From positions 186,001 to 250,000 of the forward strand of contig SUXI01000002.1 in assembly GCA_015060975.1 (NCBI GenBank): a stretch of 64,000 nt of DNA, given 5' to 3'. Made by a program: the position numbers and the translations under genes. How positions within the stretch are numbered: the stretch's first letter is position 1; every line of letters starts with the position of its first letter. The notes below the pieces were generated by a model. It was given only the letters and a program-made list of their open reading frames with translations. It did no database searches and had not been told where the DNA came from. Positions 1 to 8,931 of this stretch are shown one piece after another. Source of the stretch: Bacteroidales bacterium. Lineage in GTDB: Bacteria > Bacteroidota > Bacteroidia > Bacteroidales > Muribaculaceae.

Positions 1-810
1 CTAAGCCAGCACATTGGTGCATTTCCATCCGTATTGATTGCACCAAACGACATTGATATAATCCGTGGCAACAGCGATGAACGACGACGGTTCATCGACA
101 TGATTATATCTCAAAGCGACCACAAATATCTCGACTTGTTAATACGATATAACCAAGCATTGGAACAACGCAACAAATTGCTTAGAGAAAACTGCGTTGA
201 CCACAACCTGTTTTTGGCGTTTGAATTAACCATGTCTATGGCGGCACAATACATCTATGAACAACGCTGCAAATGGATCGACAGGCTTTCCGATATTTTC
301 AACCGCTACTACAACACGATTTCAGGTGGAGAAGAAACTGTAGAGCTACGCTACAATAGCAAATTAAGCGATAACGAAACTTCATTGGAAACACTTCTTA
401 ACGAAGCTCGGCGACACGATGAGATAGTTAAGCACACTTCTGTGGGGATACATCGTGACGACATCGACATGCTCATCTCCGGCATGACAATAAAACGCAC
501 CGGCTCCCAAGGTCAATGCAAAACATTCACAATTGCGCTTCGACTCGCTCAATATGAGCTATTGAGAGAAGCCGTAAACATAAAACCGCTGTTACTTCTT
601 GATGACATTTTCGACAAACTCGATGCGTCCCGTGTAGAGCGAATTATGGAGATTGTTATGAGCGACACTTTTGGGCAGATTTTTATTACCGACACAAATC
701 GCACCCATCTCGACAGCATCATAGCCCGCACCGCCGGCGAATATAAAATTTGGGAAGTGACACACGGAACATTCTCATCAATAAATTCTGTTGAAAATGA
801 AACGGAGTGA
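1..810 (+). CDS. recF: RecF recombination/repair ATPase, 3' part (5' end outside window)
   Basis: C-terminal part of RecF, the SMC-like ABC ATPase that loads RecA at ssDNA gaps with RecO and RecR. The frame is open from base 1, so the Walker A half lies before the window. Visible are the family block with SPNDIDII-like sequence (here APNDIDIIRGNSDERRRF), the ABC signature region GSQGQ around position 490-510, and a Walker B/D-loop LLLLDDIFDKLD near 590-625. The 3' end overlaps the following DUF721 gene by 14 bases, indicating translational coupling. Family assignment is clear from the motifs; only the missing N-terminus limits it. Confidence 0.95.
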   Translation, partial: LSQHIGAFPSVLIAPNDIDIIRGNSDERRRFIDMIISQSDHKYLDLLIRYNQALEQRNKLLRENCVDHNLFLAFELTMSMAAQYIYEQRCKWIDRLSDIFNRYYNTISGGEETVELRYNSKLSDNETSLETLLNEARRHDEIVKHTSVGIHRDDIDMLISGMTIKRTGSQGQCKTFTIALRLAQYELLREAVNIKPLLLLDDIFDKLDASRVERIMEIVMSDTFGQIFITDTNRTHLDSIIARTAGEYKIWEVTHGTFSSINSVENETE

Positions 811-1087
811 AGCTCATAGCATAAAAGACATTATTGATGCCGCGTTAAACGACAGTGGAATCTCATCTACTATTAACGAACAGCGACTTTGTTACCTATG
901 GCCCGAGGTCGTGGGACAAAGCATAAACCGATACACTTCTCGACGATACATCGAAAATGGTGTATTGCATGTGTATATCACTTCAGCTCCGCTCAAAAAC
1001 GAATTGCAATTTCATCGAGCAAAACTTGTGGAAGAATTAAACAAAGCCATTGGAAAAAATGTTATAACTAATATAATCCTACATTAA
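797..1087 (+). CDS. DUF721 (DciA-like) protein
   Basis: Small basic protein of 96 residues. It carries the DUF721 signature of a Trp followed by VVG (residues near WPEVVGQSI) and a beta-rich half ending in a KNVI-type strand. DUF721 includes DciA, the ancestral loader of the replicative helicase DnaB, and DciA-type genes often follow recF in other phyla. The ATG at 797 is preferred over the TTG two codons earlier. It overlaps recF by 14 bases, so the two are probably co-expressed. The helicase-loading role is inference from the family and neighbourhood. Confidence 0.8.
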   Translation: MKRSEAHSIKDIIDAALNDSGISSTINEQRLCYLWPEVVGQSINRYTSRRYIENGVLHVYITSAPLKNELQFHRAKLVEELNKAIGKNVITNIILH

Positions 1088-1099
1088 GAATTTTCTTTT

Positions 1100-1588
1100 A
1101 TGAAACCTGTTATATATCCACAATCGCAAAACCCTAAAGTTCCTCAAGCCGGGTTCGCTTTCAGGCATTGCACTCCCATACAAATACGGTTTAACGACAT
1201 CGATATGATTGGACACATCAACAATAATGCCTATTTGGAATACATGGACTTGGGTAAAACAAGCTATTTCAACACAATAAAACCCGATTTGGTTAATTGG
1301 AAACACATAAATGTCGTGATTGTAAACATAAACTGCAATTTCTATTCTCCCGGATATATAAAAGAACATATAGCTGTTCTAACCTCCATATCTTCAATAT
1401 CCAACAGAAGTCTTAAAATGGAACAACGGGTTATAAATATCGACACCGGCGACGTGAAATGTATCGCAACTTCTATAATGGCAGGATTTGACCCATCAAC
1501 GGCACAAGGCGCACCCATCGACCCCGAATGGATAAATGCCATTTCTCAATTTGAGGAACGCGACCTATTCATTCCGTCAAACAAATAA
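1100..1588 (+). CDS. Acyl-CoA thioesterase, hot-dog fold (4HBT family)
   Basis: A 162-residue 4-hydroxybenzoyl-CoA/FadM-type thioesterase expected to hydrolyse acyl-CoA or acyl-ACP in the cytoplasm. The diagnostic segment is RFNDIDMIGHINNNAYLEYM near residues 36-55. Its Asp and the GHINN motif form the active-site turn, with the long hot-dog helix following. Length is normal for a single hot-dog domain. It follows the DUF721 gene after 12 bases and probably belongs to the recF operon. The substrate cannot be read from the sequence. Confidence 0.85.
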   Translation: MKPVIYPQSQNPKVPQAGFAFRHCTPIQIRFNDIDMIGHINNNAYLEYMDLGKTSYFNTIKPDLVNWKHINVVIVNINCNFYSPGYIKEHIAVLTSISSISNRSLKMEQRVINIDTGDVKCIATSIMAGFDPSTAQGAPIDPEWINAISQFEERDLFIPSNK

Positions 1589-1897
1589 AAGGCTCACCCA
1601 CACTAAAATGATACTTATATCAATAATCTATATAGCTCCTCCTCTGAAAATTTTTCAAATTTTTAGGGGAGGTGGCACGAAGTGACGCAGGGGTTAATTT
1701 TGACACACCACCATTATTTGAAACAATTAGTGTCCGATAAAACTTTTTCAAGAGCAAATGTAACCCCAAAGGGGTTGATTAGTATGTAGCCGGGCTTATC
1801 CCCTCTGGAGCTAAACCCGGCAACAACTAAATAATCCCTTTAGGATATTGCTATTGAAAAAACTTTTATATGATAGCAATAAATTTTTTAAATACCT
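1589..1897. repeat. Gene-free spacer with dispersed repeat material
   Basis: No coding region seen. It holds GC-rich inverted segments typical of the dispersed repeats in this window: a CCTCC...GGAGG pair around 1636-1673 and a CCCGG stem around 1785-1820. A segment at 1728-1777 (containing GTGTCCGATA and CTTTTTCAAGAGCAAATG) recurs at 41345-41393 with only a few changes. The convergent genes on either side probably terminate here. Confidence 0.6.
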
Positions 1898-2686
1898 CTA
1901 ATCAAAAACATCAACAGCAAGTGCTACTATCTTCATATCATTGGCGCGTATAAAATCAACAACCTCTTGGCGCACTTCGCTTTCGGGCACATCGGCTTCT
2001 ATACGACGCACTGCATTAAATACCGAAGTGCCACTTTGATAAATATGTCGATAACACTTGGCTATATCGTCAATTTGTTCATCGGTGTAACCATGTTTAC
2101 GCATCACAACAGCATTGATACCAAAATAGCTCACCGGATTATGTGCAAAAATTGTAAATGGTGGCACATTACCACTAATGCGACAACCACCTTTTATCAA
2201 GGTCCATCGTCCCACTTTACTCTTTTCATGAAGGATAGAACCACTTGAAAGTATGGTGCATTCGCCCACCTCAACATCGCCGGCAATCATCACACTGTTT
2301 CCTACTACACATTTTCCCGAAATAACAGTATCATGACCTATATGTGACTCTGCCATAACAAAACAATCGTTTCCTATTCGAGTGCCGCCGGTCGAATATA
2401 TACCTCTATTTATGATTACATGTTCTCTTATCACATTATTATCGCCAATATAGCAATAAGTTTCCTCTCCTTTCCATCGAAAATCTTGTGGATCGGCTCC
2501 TATTATTGTTCCTTGATACACTTTATTGTTGCGACCCATGCGAGTTCCGCGAATAACACTTGTATAAGGCATTATTTCACAGCCATCACCTATTTCTACA
2601 TTTTGGTCGATATAAGCAAATGGGTGTATTATTACGTTTTCACCGATTTTAGCCGATGGGTCAACGTGCGCTAACGGGCTTATCAT
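1898..2686 (-). CDS. lpxA: UDP-GlcNAc O-acyltransferase LpxA
   Basis: First enzyme of lipid A synthesis: it transfers an R-3-hydroxyacyl chain from ACP to the 3-OH of UDP-GlcNAc. The 262-residue protein shows hexapeptide repeats forming a left-handed beta helix (residues 1-190) and the C-terminal helical domain. The catalytic His corresponds to H118 in ESHIGHDT, and the family blocks GADPQDFR and HNPVSYFGIN are present. It lies 33 bases after the efflux outer-membrane gene on the same strand and may be read through from that operon. In Bacteroidales lpxA usually sits with lpxD and lpxC-fabZ, so this could be a second copy or a relocated one. Confidence 0.93.
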   Translation of the reverse strand: MISPLAHVDPSAKIGENVIIHPFAYIDQNVEIGDGCEIMPYTSVIRGTRMGRNNKVYQGTIIGADPQDFRWKGEETYCYIGDNNVIREHVIINRGIYSTGGTRIGNDCFVMAESHIGHDTVISGKCVVGNSVMIAGDVEVGECTILSSGSILHEKSKVGRWTLIKGGCRISGNVPPFTIFAHNPVSYFGINAVVMRKHGYTDEQIDDIAKCYRHIYQSGTSVFNAVRRIEADVPESEVRQEVVDFIRANDMKIVALAVDVFD

Positions 2687-2719
2687 ATACTTTCAAATTT
2701 AAGGTGTTATACATTTCTA

Positions 2720-4099
2720 TTATCTACCCCCTCCGAGTGATTGGTAGAGGTTTATCACAGCTTGGGTTTTAGTATGTTCACAAGCTAATTGCGACATTTG
2801 CGCCGCCAAAAGTGTTTGTTGAGCGGTAAGCACTTCAAGATATGTCGCAGTTCCTAAAGTTAATAATTCTTGGGTATATTCCACCGATTTTTCAAGATTT
2901 TCTATCTGTTTACCCAACAAATTAACTTTTTCATCACTCTTTTGACACAATGTCATTGCGTCACTAACCTCTGCGCTCGCACTCAACAATGTATATTCAA
3001 AATTATTCATCGCTTGTTTCTGTGCCGCCTTCGACGCCTCCAAATTTGCGATATTACGTCCGCGGGAAAATATAGGTGCGGTCAACGAACCGGCAAGTTG
3101 CACAAACCAATCACCGGGATTCATTATCATCGACCCCGCACTATTGGTAAACCCTCCGGTTGCCGAAATTGTCAAGCCGGGATAAAATGCGGCGCGCGCA
3201 AGATTTGTCGCATAATAAGCTTTGGCCAAGTCCATTTCCGCGGCTCGAACATCCGGGCGCACTGCCAGTTCAACCATTGGCACACCGGCTCTGACCACAT
3301 TAGGCATTGACAACCTTGCCTGGGGCGACACACTCCACTTTTGGGGTGACACATTCAAGAGCAACGACATTGTATTATAGGTTTCATCAAGTGCAACCTC
3401 TAAATCGGTGATTGATGCCAATAAACTATAATAGCTTGCTGTGCTTTGCACTATTGCCGCCTCATTTAAGCGTCCATCGAGTTTGAGGTTCTTCATTACC
3501 TCTATACTTTCGCTCCACAACTTAGCGGTTTCTTTATTCAGCTCTATTTGACGCTCGATTGTTGCGATAGCATAGTAACAATTAGCCACACCCCCTATTA
3601 TTTGAGAGCGAACAGCTTGATTATATGCCTTTGTTTGTTCTACGGTAACGTCTGCGCTACGCTTGTTATTCAACAACTTACCAAAAACATCAACCTCCCA
3701 ACTAACCGCCATCGGGATTTGATAGGTGCCAATAAAATCGCTGCCCGCAAATGATGCGAATGCGCCGTTGGGTGCTAATGCCACCGATGGCAAGTAGCTC
3801 AATTTCGCCCCTTTGAGTTGCGCTTGAGCCATGTCTATATTTAACTTGGCATTTTGCATATTCACATTATTGGCAAGCGCCCGATTTATTAAATCCACAA
3901 GCACTGGGTCGGTAAATACTTCTTGCCATCGGAGATTGCCAAATGTTGTTGTGTCTGGTTCTGCCTCAAGAGCTTTTGCATATTCAGCGAGAAGAGCGCT
4001 TTCATCTTGAGGGGTCTCATATTTTTTATACAACCCACAACTGCTCAGCATCGAAATGCCGAGAGTTATGGTCGCAAAATATTTTATTTTATTTGTCAT
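2720..4099 (-). CDS. Outer-membrane efflux lipoprotein (TolC/NodT type)
   Basis: Outer-membrane channel of a tripartite RND pump. With the ATG at 4099 the protein has 459 residues and a lipoprotein signal with the lipobox LSSC (Cys21). A longer open frame upstream is rejected because it would bury the signal peptide. Two OEP repeats with long helices follow, including the segment near WEVDVFGKL that is typical of the NodT/OprM subfamily. It starts 10 bases after the pump permease, so the three pump genes form one operon. Confidence 0.92.
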   Translation of the reverse strand: MTNKIKYFATITLGISMLSSCGLYKKYETPQDESALLAEYAKALEAEPDTTTFGNLRWQEVFTDPVLVDLINRALANNVNMQNAKLNIDMAQAQLKGAKLSYLPSVALAPNGAFASFAGSDFIGTYQIPMAVSWEVDVFGKLLNNKRSADVTVEQTKAYNQAVRSQIIGGVANCYYAIATIERQIELNKETAKLWSESIEVMKNLKLDGRLNEAAIVQSTASYYSLLASITDLEVALDETYNTMSLLLNVSPQKWSVSPQARLSMPNVVRAGVPMVELAVRPDVRAAEMDLAKAYYATNLARAAFYPGLTISATGGFTNSAGSMIMNPGDWFVQLAGSLTAPIFSRGRNIANLEASKAAQKQAMNNFEYTLLSASAEVSDAMTLCQKSDEKVNLLGKQIENLEKSVEYTQELLTLGTATYLEVLTAQQTLLAAQMSQLACEHTKTQAVINLYQSLGGGR

Positions 4100-4109
4100 A
4101 ATTATATGT

Positions 4110-7100
4110 TTAATTTCGTGAATATTGTTCCAATTCAGCTCCAATTCCTTCATTATTGGTGTCTTTCCACTTGATTGGAGTGAATTTTTCTTGGATTGAT
4201 TGGAATATCACAAACAATGCGGGTACTACAAAGATTTGAAGCACCATACCAATTAACATACCTCCAATCGATCCGGCGCCAAGTGCATTGTTACCATTCG
4301 CTCCTACACCCGAAGCAAACATCATAGGCAACAAGCCGATAATCAATGCCAATGAAGTCATCAAAATTGGGCGCAATCGAGCTCCGGCTCCGGCTACTGC
4401 CGCATTTACAATGCTCATACCGGTGCGACGACGCTCTACGGCAAACTCTACGATCAAAATAGCATTCTTCGCCAATAGACCGATAAGCATAATCAATGCG
4501 ATTTGTAGATACACATTGTTTGTTATACCTCCTATTTTTGCGAATATGAATGTGCCCATCAATCCAAATGGAATTGAAAGAATTACTGCCATTGGCAAAA
4601 TATAACTTTCATATTGCGCACTCAAAAGCAAATATACAAACAATAAACACAATCCAAAAATAATGGCTGTCGCATTGCCCGATGATGATTGTTCTTCGCG
4701 TGTCATTCCGGCAAATTCATAGCCATAACCTTGAGGCAAGTATTGGGCGGCAGTGCGCTCGATTGCGGCGATTGCCTCTCCCGATGAATATCCGGGGGCA
4801 GGGGTTCCCGATACTGCAATAGACGTAAACATGTTGAAACGATTTAACAAGTCTGGTCCATATACACGTTTGAGTGTTACAAAGTTAGAAATAGGAGCCA
4901 TCTCCATGCCATTGCGCACCTTGATATTGTTAAGTGTTTCGGGCGACACGCGTGTTTCCGGAGTAGCTTGCATCATCACACGATATAGTTTACCAAATCG
5001 GTTGAAGTTCGACACATACATACCCCCATAATACCCTTGCAACGTAGTGAGAATCGTTTGTGGGCTTATGCCGGCTTGTTTTGCCTTTGCCACATCGATA
5101 TCCACCATATATTGAGGGAAAGATGGGTTAAATGTTGTATATGCCATTTGTATTTCGGGACATTGATTCAATGCGCCAAGGAAATTCATAGCAATGCCAT
5201 AGAATTTATCGATTTCTCCACCGGTTTTATCTTGTAATTGCAATTCAAAACCATTGGTTACCGAATAACCGGCAATCATAGGTGGAGCAAAGAACATCAC
5301 ACGACCATCTTTGATTTTTTGTCCCACCATACCATATAACTGTTGAATTATCTTGTCACTGCTCTCATCTGAACTACGCTCTGACCAATCTTTAAGTTTA
5401 ATCAAGAATGTACCGTATGTGGCACCTTGACCGGCGACAAAACTATAACCGTTAATCATCACACGAGATTTTACCGCAGGGATAGAACCGATTATTGTGT
5501 CAACCTCTTCTAACAATTCGGCTGTGCGTTCTTGGGATGTAGCCGGTGGCATGTCGATAACGGCAAAAATTGTTCCGGTATCTTCGTTTGGTACCAAAGC
5601 CGTAGGCGTCGAACTCATCAACCACACGAGCACACCCACCGATGCCGCAACTAATATTAACGACAATGATTTGGCTTTGATAAAGAACCTGGTAGCATTT
5701 TTGTATTTTCCCAACATTCCGTCGTATGCGGCATTAAATGCCACATGGAAACGCTGCACGAAGTTGCGTTTATTGCCATCTCCATGTTCTTCGTGTGGTT
5801 TGAGGAACACGGCACAAAGTGCAGGGGATAGAGTCAACGCATTTACAGCCGAGAATGCAATCGCTATCGCCATGGTGATACCAAATTGTTGATAGAACAC
5901 TCCGCTTGTTCCGGGCATAAATGACACCGGAATAAACACAAGCATCATTACAAGTGTGATTGAGATCAGGGCTCCGGCGATTTCACCCATCGCATCGATT
6001 GAGGCTCGTCGTGCCGACTTGTAACCGACATCAAGCTTGGCATGCACCGCCTCGACCACCACAATCGCGTCATCGACCACAATCGCAATAGCCAAAACGA
6101 GCGCTGAAAGTGTAATCAAGTTAACAGAGAATCCTATGAGGTTCATCACAAAGAATGTTCCGATAAGTGCCACCGGAATGGCTATTGCGGGAATGATTGT
6201 TGAACGAATATCCTGCAAGAAGAGATATACAACCACAAACACAAGCACAAACGCTTCGAGCAATGTCTTGATTACCTCTTCAATTGATGCTTCAAGGAAG
6301 TCGTTAGTGTTCATCGGAACGTCAATTGCTAATCCTTTGGGAAGATCTTTCTTAGCAACTTCAAGTGTTTTAAGGATATTCTTGATAATTTCGGTCGCAT
6401 TTGAACCCGGTGTTTGGAATATTATTGCATTAACAGCGGTTTTTCCGTTCACCTTACATTGGAATCCGTATGTTACACGACCTAATTCCACCTCTGCTAC
6501 ATCTTTAAGATATAGAGTCTCGCCATCGGGAGTGGCTTTTACCACAATTTTTTCAAATTCTTCGGGTGTTACCAAACGACCCTTATATCTCATGATATAT
6601 TGGAAACTTTGCTTGCCTTGTTCACCAAATTGACCGGGAGCCGCCTCAATGTTTTGTTCGGCAAGCACTGCCGCAATATCCGAAGGCATTAAGCCATATT
6701 GAGCCATGACGTCGGGCTTGAGCCATATACGCATTGAATAGTCGGCGCCAAGCACCATAGCGTCACCCACACCGGCAATACGTTGAATTTGTGGAATGAT
6801 ATTGATTTTCATATAGTTTTCCACAAACTCGGTTGAATAGCTATCATCTTCGGCATATAGAGCGACGGCCATCAACATTGATGTCTGGCGTTTTTGAGTA
6901 ATCACACCTACTTTTGTTACTTCGGCAGGCAACAAACCTTGAGCCTTTGCCACACGGTTTTGAACATCGATAGCTGCCATATCGGGGTCATAACCTTGTT
7001 TGAAATAAACTGTAATGGTTGCGGAACCCGTGTTTGTTGCCGATGATGTCATATAGGTCATGTTTTGTGCACCATTAATTTGTTCTTCAAGTGGTGCAAT

Positions 7101-7286
7101 CACCGAGTTAAGCACCGTTTGTGCATTTGCTCCGGTATAAGTTGTTGTCACCGATATTGTTGGTGGAGCAATATCGGGATATTGAGTTACCGGGAGAGCA
7201 AACAACCCGATAATCCCAAGCAACACGATAAATATAGATATAACCGTCGAAAGCACCGGACGATTAATGAAATTATCAAGTTTCAT
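4110..7286 (-). CDS. RND multidrug efflux permease (HAE1/AcrB type)
   Basis: Inner-membrane proton-driven pump of 1058 residues, the usual length for AcrB/MexB. Its N-terminus MKLDNFINRPVLSTVISIFI contains the first membrane segment. The conserved proton-relay Asp pair is in the TM4 segment AIAIVVDDAIVVVEAV. The GxxxP-rich porter loops and the second membrane bundle near the C-terminus (LIGLLAKNAILIVEFA) are intact. It lies 44 bases after the membrane-fusion gene and 10 before the outer-membrane gene. Substrates such as bile salts or antibiotics are family knowledge, not visible here. Confidence 0.95.
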   Translation of the reverse strand: MKLDNFINRPVLSTVISIFIVLLGIIGLFALPVTQYPDIAPPTISVTTTYTGANAQTVLNSVIAPLEEQINGAQNMTYMTSSATNTGSATITVYFKQGYDPDMAAIDVQNRVAKAQGLLPAEVTKVGVITQKRQTSMLMAVALYAEDDSYSTEFVENYMKINIIPQIQRIAGVGDAMVLGADYSMRIWLKPDVMAQYGLMPSDIAAVLAEQNIEAAPGQFGEQGKQSFQYIMRYKGRLVTPEEFEKIVVKATPDGETLYLKDVAEVELGRVTYGFQCKVNGKTAVNAIIFQTPGSNATEIIKNILKTLEVAKKDLPKGLAIDVPMNTNDFLEASIEEVIKTLLEAFVLVFVVVYLFLQDIRSTIIPAIAIPVALIGTFFVMNLIGFSVNLITLSALVLAIAIVVDDAIVVVEAVHAKLDVGYKSARRASIDAMGEIAGALISITLVMMLVFIPVSFMPGTSGVFYQQFGITMAIAIAFSAVNALTLSPALCAVFLKPHEEHGDGNKRNFVQRFHVAFNAAYDGMLGKYKNATRFFIKAKSLSLILVAASVGVLVWLMSSTPTALVPNEDTGTIFAVIDMPPATSQERTAELLEEVDTIIGSIPAVKSRVMINGYSFVAGQGATYGTFLIKLKDWSERSSDESSDKIIQQLYGMVGQKIKDGRVMFFAPPMIAGYSVTNGFELQLQDKTGGEIDKFYGIAMNFLGALNQCPEIQMAYTTFNPSFPQYMVDIDVAKAKQAGISPQTILTTLQGYYGGMYVSNFNRFGKLYRVMMQATPETRVSPETLNNIKVRNGMEMAPISNFVTLKRVYGPDLLNRFNMFTSIAVSGTPAPGYSSGEAIAAIERTAAQYLPQGYGYEFAGMTREEQSSSGNATAIIFGLCLLFVYLLLSAQYESYILPMAVILSIPFGLMGTFIFAKIGGITNNVYLQIALIMLIGLLAKNAILIVEFAVERRRTGMSIVNAAVAGAGARLRPILMTSLALIIGLLPMMFASGVGANGNNALGAGSIGGMLIGMVLQIFVVPALFVIFQSIQEKFTPIKWKDTNNEGIGAELEQYSRN

Positions 7287-7330
7287 AATTGATTATTTAT
7301 TGATAATTATTTAGTTTTTATAGTTGTATT

Positions 7331-8497
7331 TTATTTTGTCGAGGGAGCATTGTTAGGAGCTGCCTGACTTTTGTCGATAGGTTTGATTGCCATACCATCT
7401 TTTACTGTGGTACCTACTCCTTCCACTACAATCTTGTCTCCTGCTTTTAGCCCGCTTGTAACAATATATTCCTGACCATCGTTGATGTTAAACACTTCGA
7501 TGGGGGTGGTAACAGTTTTGCTTGAGTCATTGACTGTATAGACATATTTTTTGTCTTGGATTTCAAATGTGGCTTTTTGAGGAATAATAATTACATTGTT
7601 TTCAACGTATGGGATTAGTATTGTGCCCGTGCTGCCACTGCGAAGCATTCCCGAAGGATTGCTAAATAATGCCCTTACCGAAGCTGAGCCGGTACCTTGG
7701 TCTATAACTCCTGATATAGTCGCTATTTTTCCTGTCAACCCATACATATTGCCATCGGCAAGACGAAGATTTACATTTGGCATTGTAGCAATAGCCTGGT
7801 CAAGCGATATTGAGCCGTTATTAGTCATCCCGAGAATATCTTTTTCGGTTAACGAGAAATATGCATATACTTGATCGTTATCACTCACTGTTGTCAATGG
7901 TTGAGCCATTGATGGCGATGCCAATGCTCCTACTCGATTGGGGATTGAGCCTACAACACCATTGCTGGGAGATGTTACAACAGTATATGTCAAATTTTTG
8001 CGGGCATTAACAAGGCTTGCATTCGCTTGTGCCATTTGCGCTTCGGCTTGTGCTAACGCATTTTCAGCAAGTTTGTATTCATATTCGCTTATAATATTCT
8101 TTTCAAAAAGCGATTTTTTATTATTTGCTGTCAACTGTGCTGTCGCTACTGCGGTTTCGGCTACTTTTACCGCTGCCAACGCTTGATCTACAGCCGCATT
8201 AAATTGCACTTGATCAAGAGTAAATAACAATTGTCCTTTTTTCACTTTTTGACCTTCGTCAACATGCACTTTTGTGATAAATCCGGTTACTTGCGGACGA
8301 ATATCTATATCGGCTTTACCCTTAATTGTTGCCGGATAAGCCCGATTAAGTTCTGCATCACTTGTTCCCACTGTGATTGTAGCGATCTCGGGAGCCGGAG
8401 CTTGTTGCTGTTGTTGCCCGCCCCCACACGATGTCATTACCGATAAAACGATTATCGCAATTGACATAATGGCTAATCTAAACATCTTTACATTCAT
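7331..8497 (-). CDS. RND periplasmic adaptor (membrane-fusion) lipoprotein
   Basis: Adaptor of the pump, 388 residues. Signal peptide with lipobox MTSC (Cys24), then a Gln-rich linker, a barrel-sandwich/lipoyl half-motif (IRPQVTGFITKVHVDEGQ, about residues 65-85) and an alpha-hairpin of Ala/Gln/Asn-rich helices (about 110-175). The second lipoyl half and beta-barrel domain follow. It is the first gene of the adaptor-permease-channel operon and is preceded by a consensus promoter. A second ATG four codons in is equally possible as start. No repressor gene lies next to it. Confidence 0.93.
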   Translation of the reverse strand: MNVKMFRLAIMSIAIIVLSVMTSCGGGQQQQQAPAPEIATITVGTSDAELNRAYPATIKGKADIDIRPQVTGFITKVHVDEGQKVKKGQLLFTLDQVQFNAAVDQALAAVKVAETAVATAQLTANNKKSLFEKNIISEYEYKLAENALAQAEAQMAQANASLVNARKNLTYTVVTSPSNGVVGSIPNRVGALASPSMAQPLTTVSDNDQVYAYFSLTEKDILGMTNNGSISLDQAIATMPNVNLRLADGNMYGLTGKIATISGVIDQGTGSASVRALFSNPSGMLRSGSTGTILIPYVENNVIIIPQKATFEIQDKKYVYTVNDSSKTVTTPIEVFNINDGQEYIVTSGLKAGDKIVVEGVGTTVKDGMAIKPIDKSQAAPNNAPSTK

Positions 8498-8570
8498 TTT
8501 TATTCTCTTATTTTATTGTTATTACTATATACTATGGCTCTCAATTAAATTGAGCCTGCTTTTCAACTTA

Positions 8571-8601
8571 CAAAGTTATAACACAAGATTTTTTCAATCA
8601 A
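8571..8601 (-). promoter_or_regulatory. Promoter of the efflux operon
   Basis: On the minus strand a TTG (8599-8601), a 20-base spacer and TAACTTTG (8571-8578) match the Bacteroidetes housekeeping promoter TTG-N19-21-TAnnTTTG. The adaptor start codon is about 75 bases downstream. Confidence 0.8.
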
Positions 8602-8686
8602 ATTTTTTATACAATATAGCAATGAAGTAATACTTTTTAACCAAAAAATGCAGGTCAAAATAAGCCCCATAGAACTGTTGCTGACA

Positions 8687-8859
8687 GGGGATATGCCAAA
8701 ATTAAAGATTTGACGCATATCCAACTTTCAAATATACTGCCAACCATATTCAGGTTAATACACAGGAGAATGCATTGTGAATAATTCTATCCCCCTCCGG
8801 CTCTGCGAGCCTCGTCCCCCTTTCAAAAAAGGGGACAGCTTTCACCGGGAGGGAGGGGT
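8687..8859. repeat. Dispersed composite repeat, copy in 8498-8931 spacer
   Basis: Three blocks in order: a hairpin of GGATATG and CATATCC arms (8688-8722); the block CAAATATACTGCCAACCATA (from 8729) running into TTCAGGTTAA; and the GC-rich block CCCCCTCCGGCTCTGCGAGC (from 8791) ending in GGGGACAGC. Related blocks recur near 41398, 43578, 48149, 48433 and 49433. No gene is visible in the whole 8498-8931 spacer. Confidence 0.75.
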
Positions 8860-8896
8860 AAAAAAAGGAGATGCGTCAAAATTTTGACGCATCTCC
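8860..8896 (-). terminator. Rho-independent terminator of the 8932-10341 gene
   Basis: Perfect 30-base palindrome 8867-8896 with arms GGAGATGCGTCAAAA / TTTTGACGCATCTCC. On the minus strand it is followed by seven U (A at 8860-8866). Confidence 0.85.
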
Positions 8897-8931
8897 ACAA
8901 TATTTTTAATTGTAGGTTATTAAAACCTTAA

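Noticed and set aside
4100-4153. N-terminal extension of the efflux outer-membrane protein
   Set aside because: It would overlap the permease gene and place 18 residues before the lipoprotein signal.
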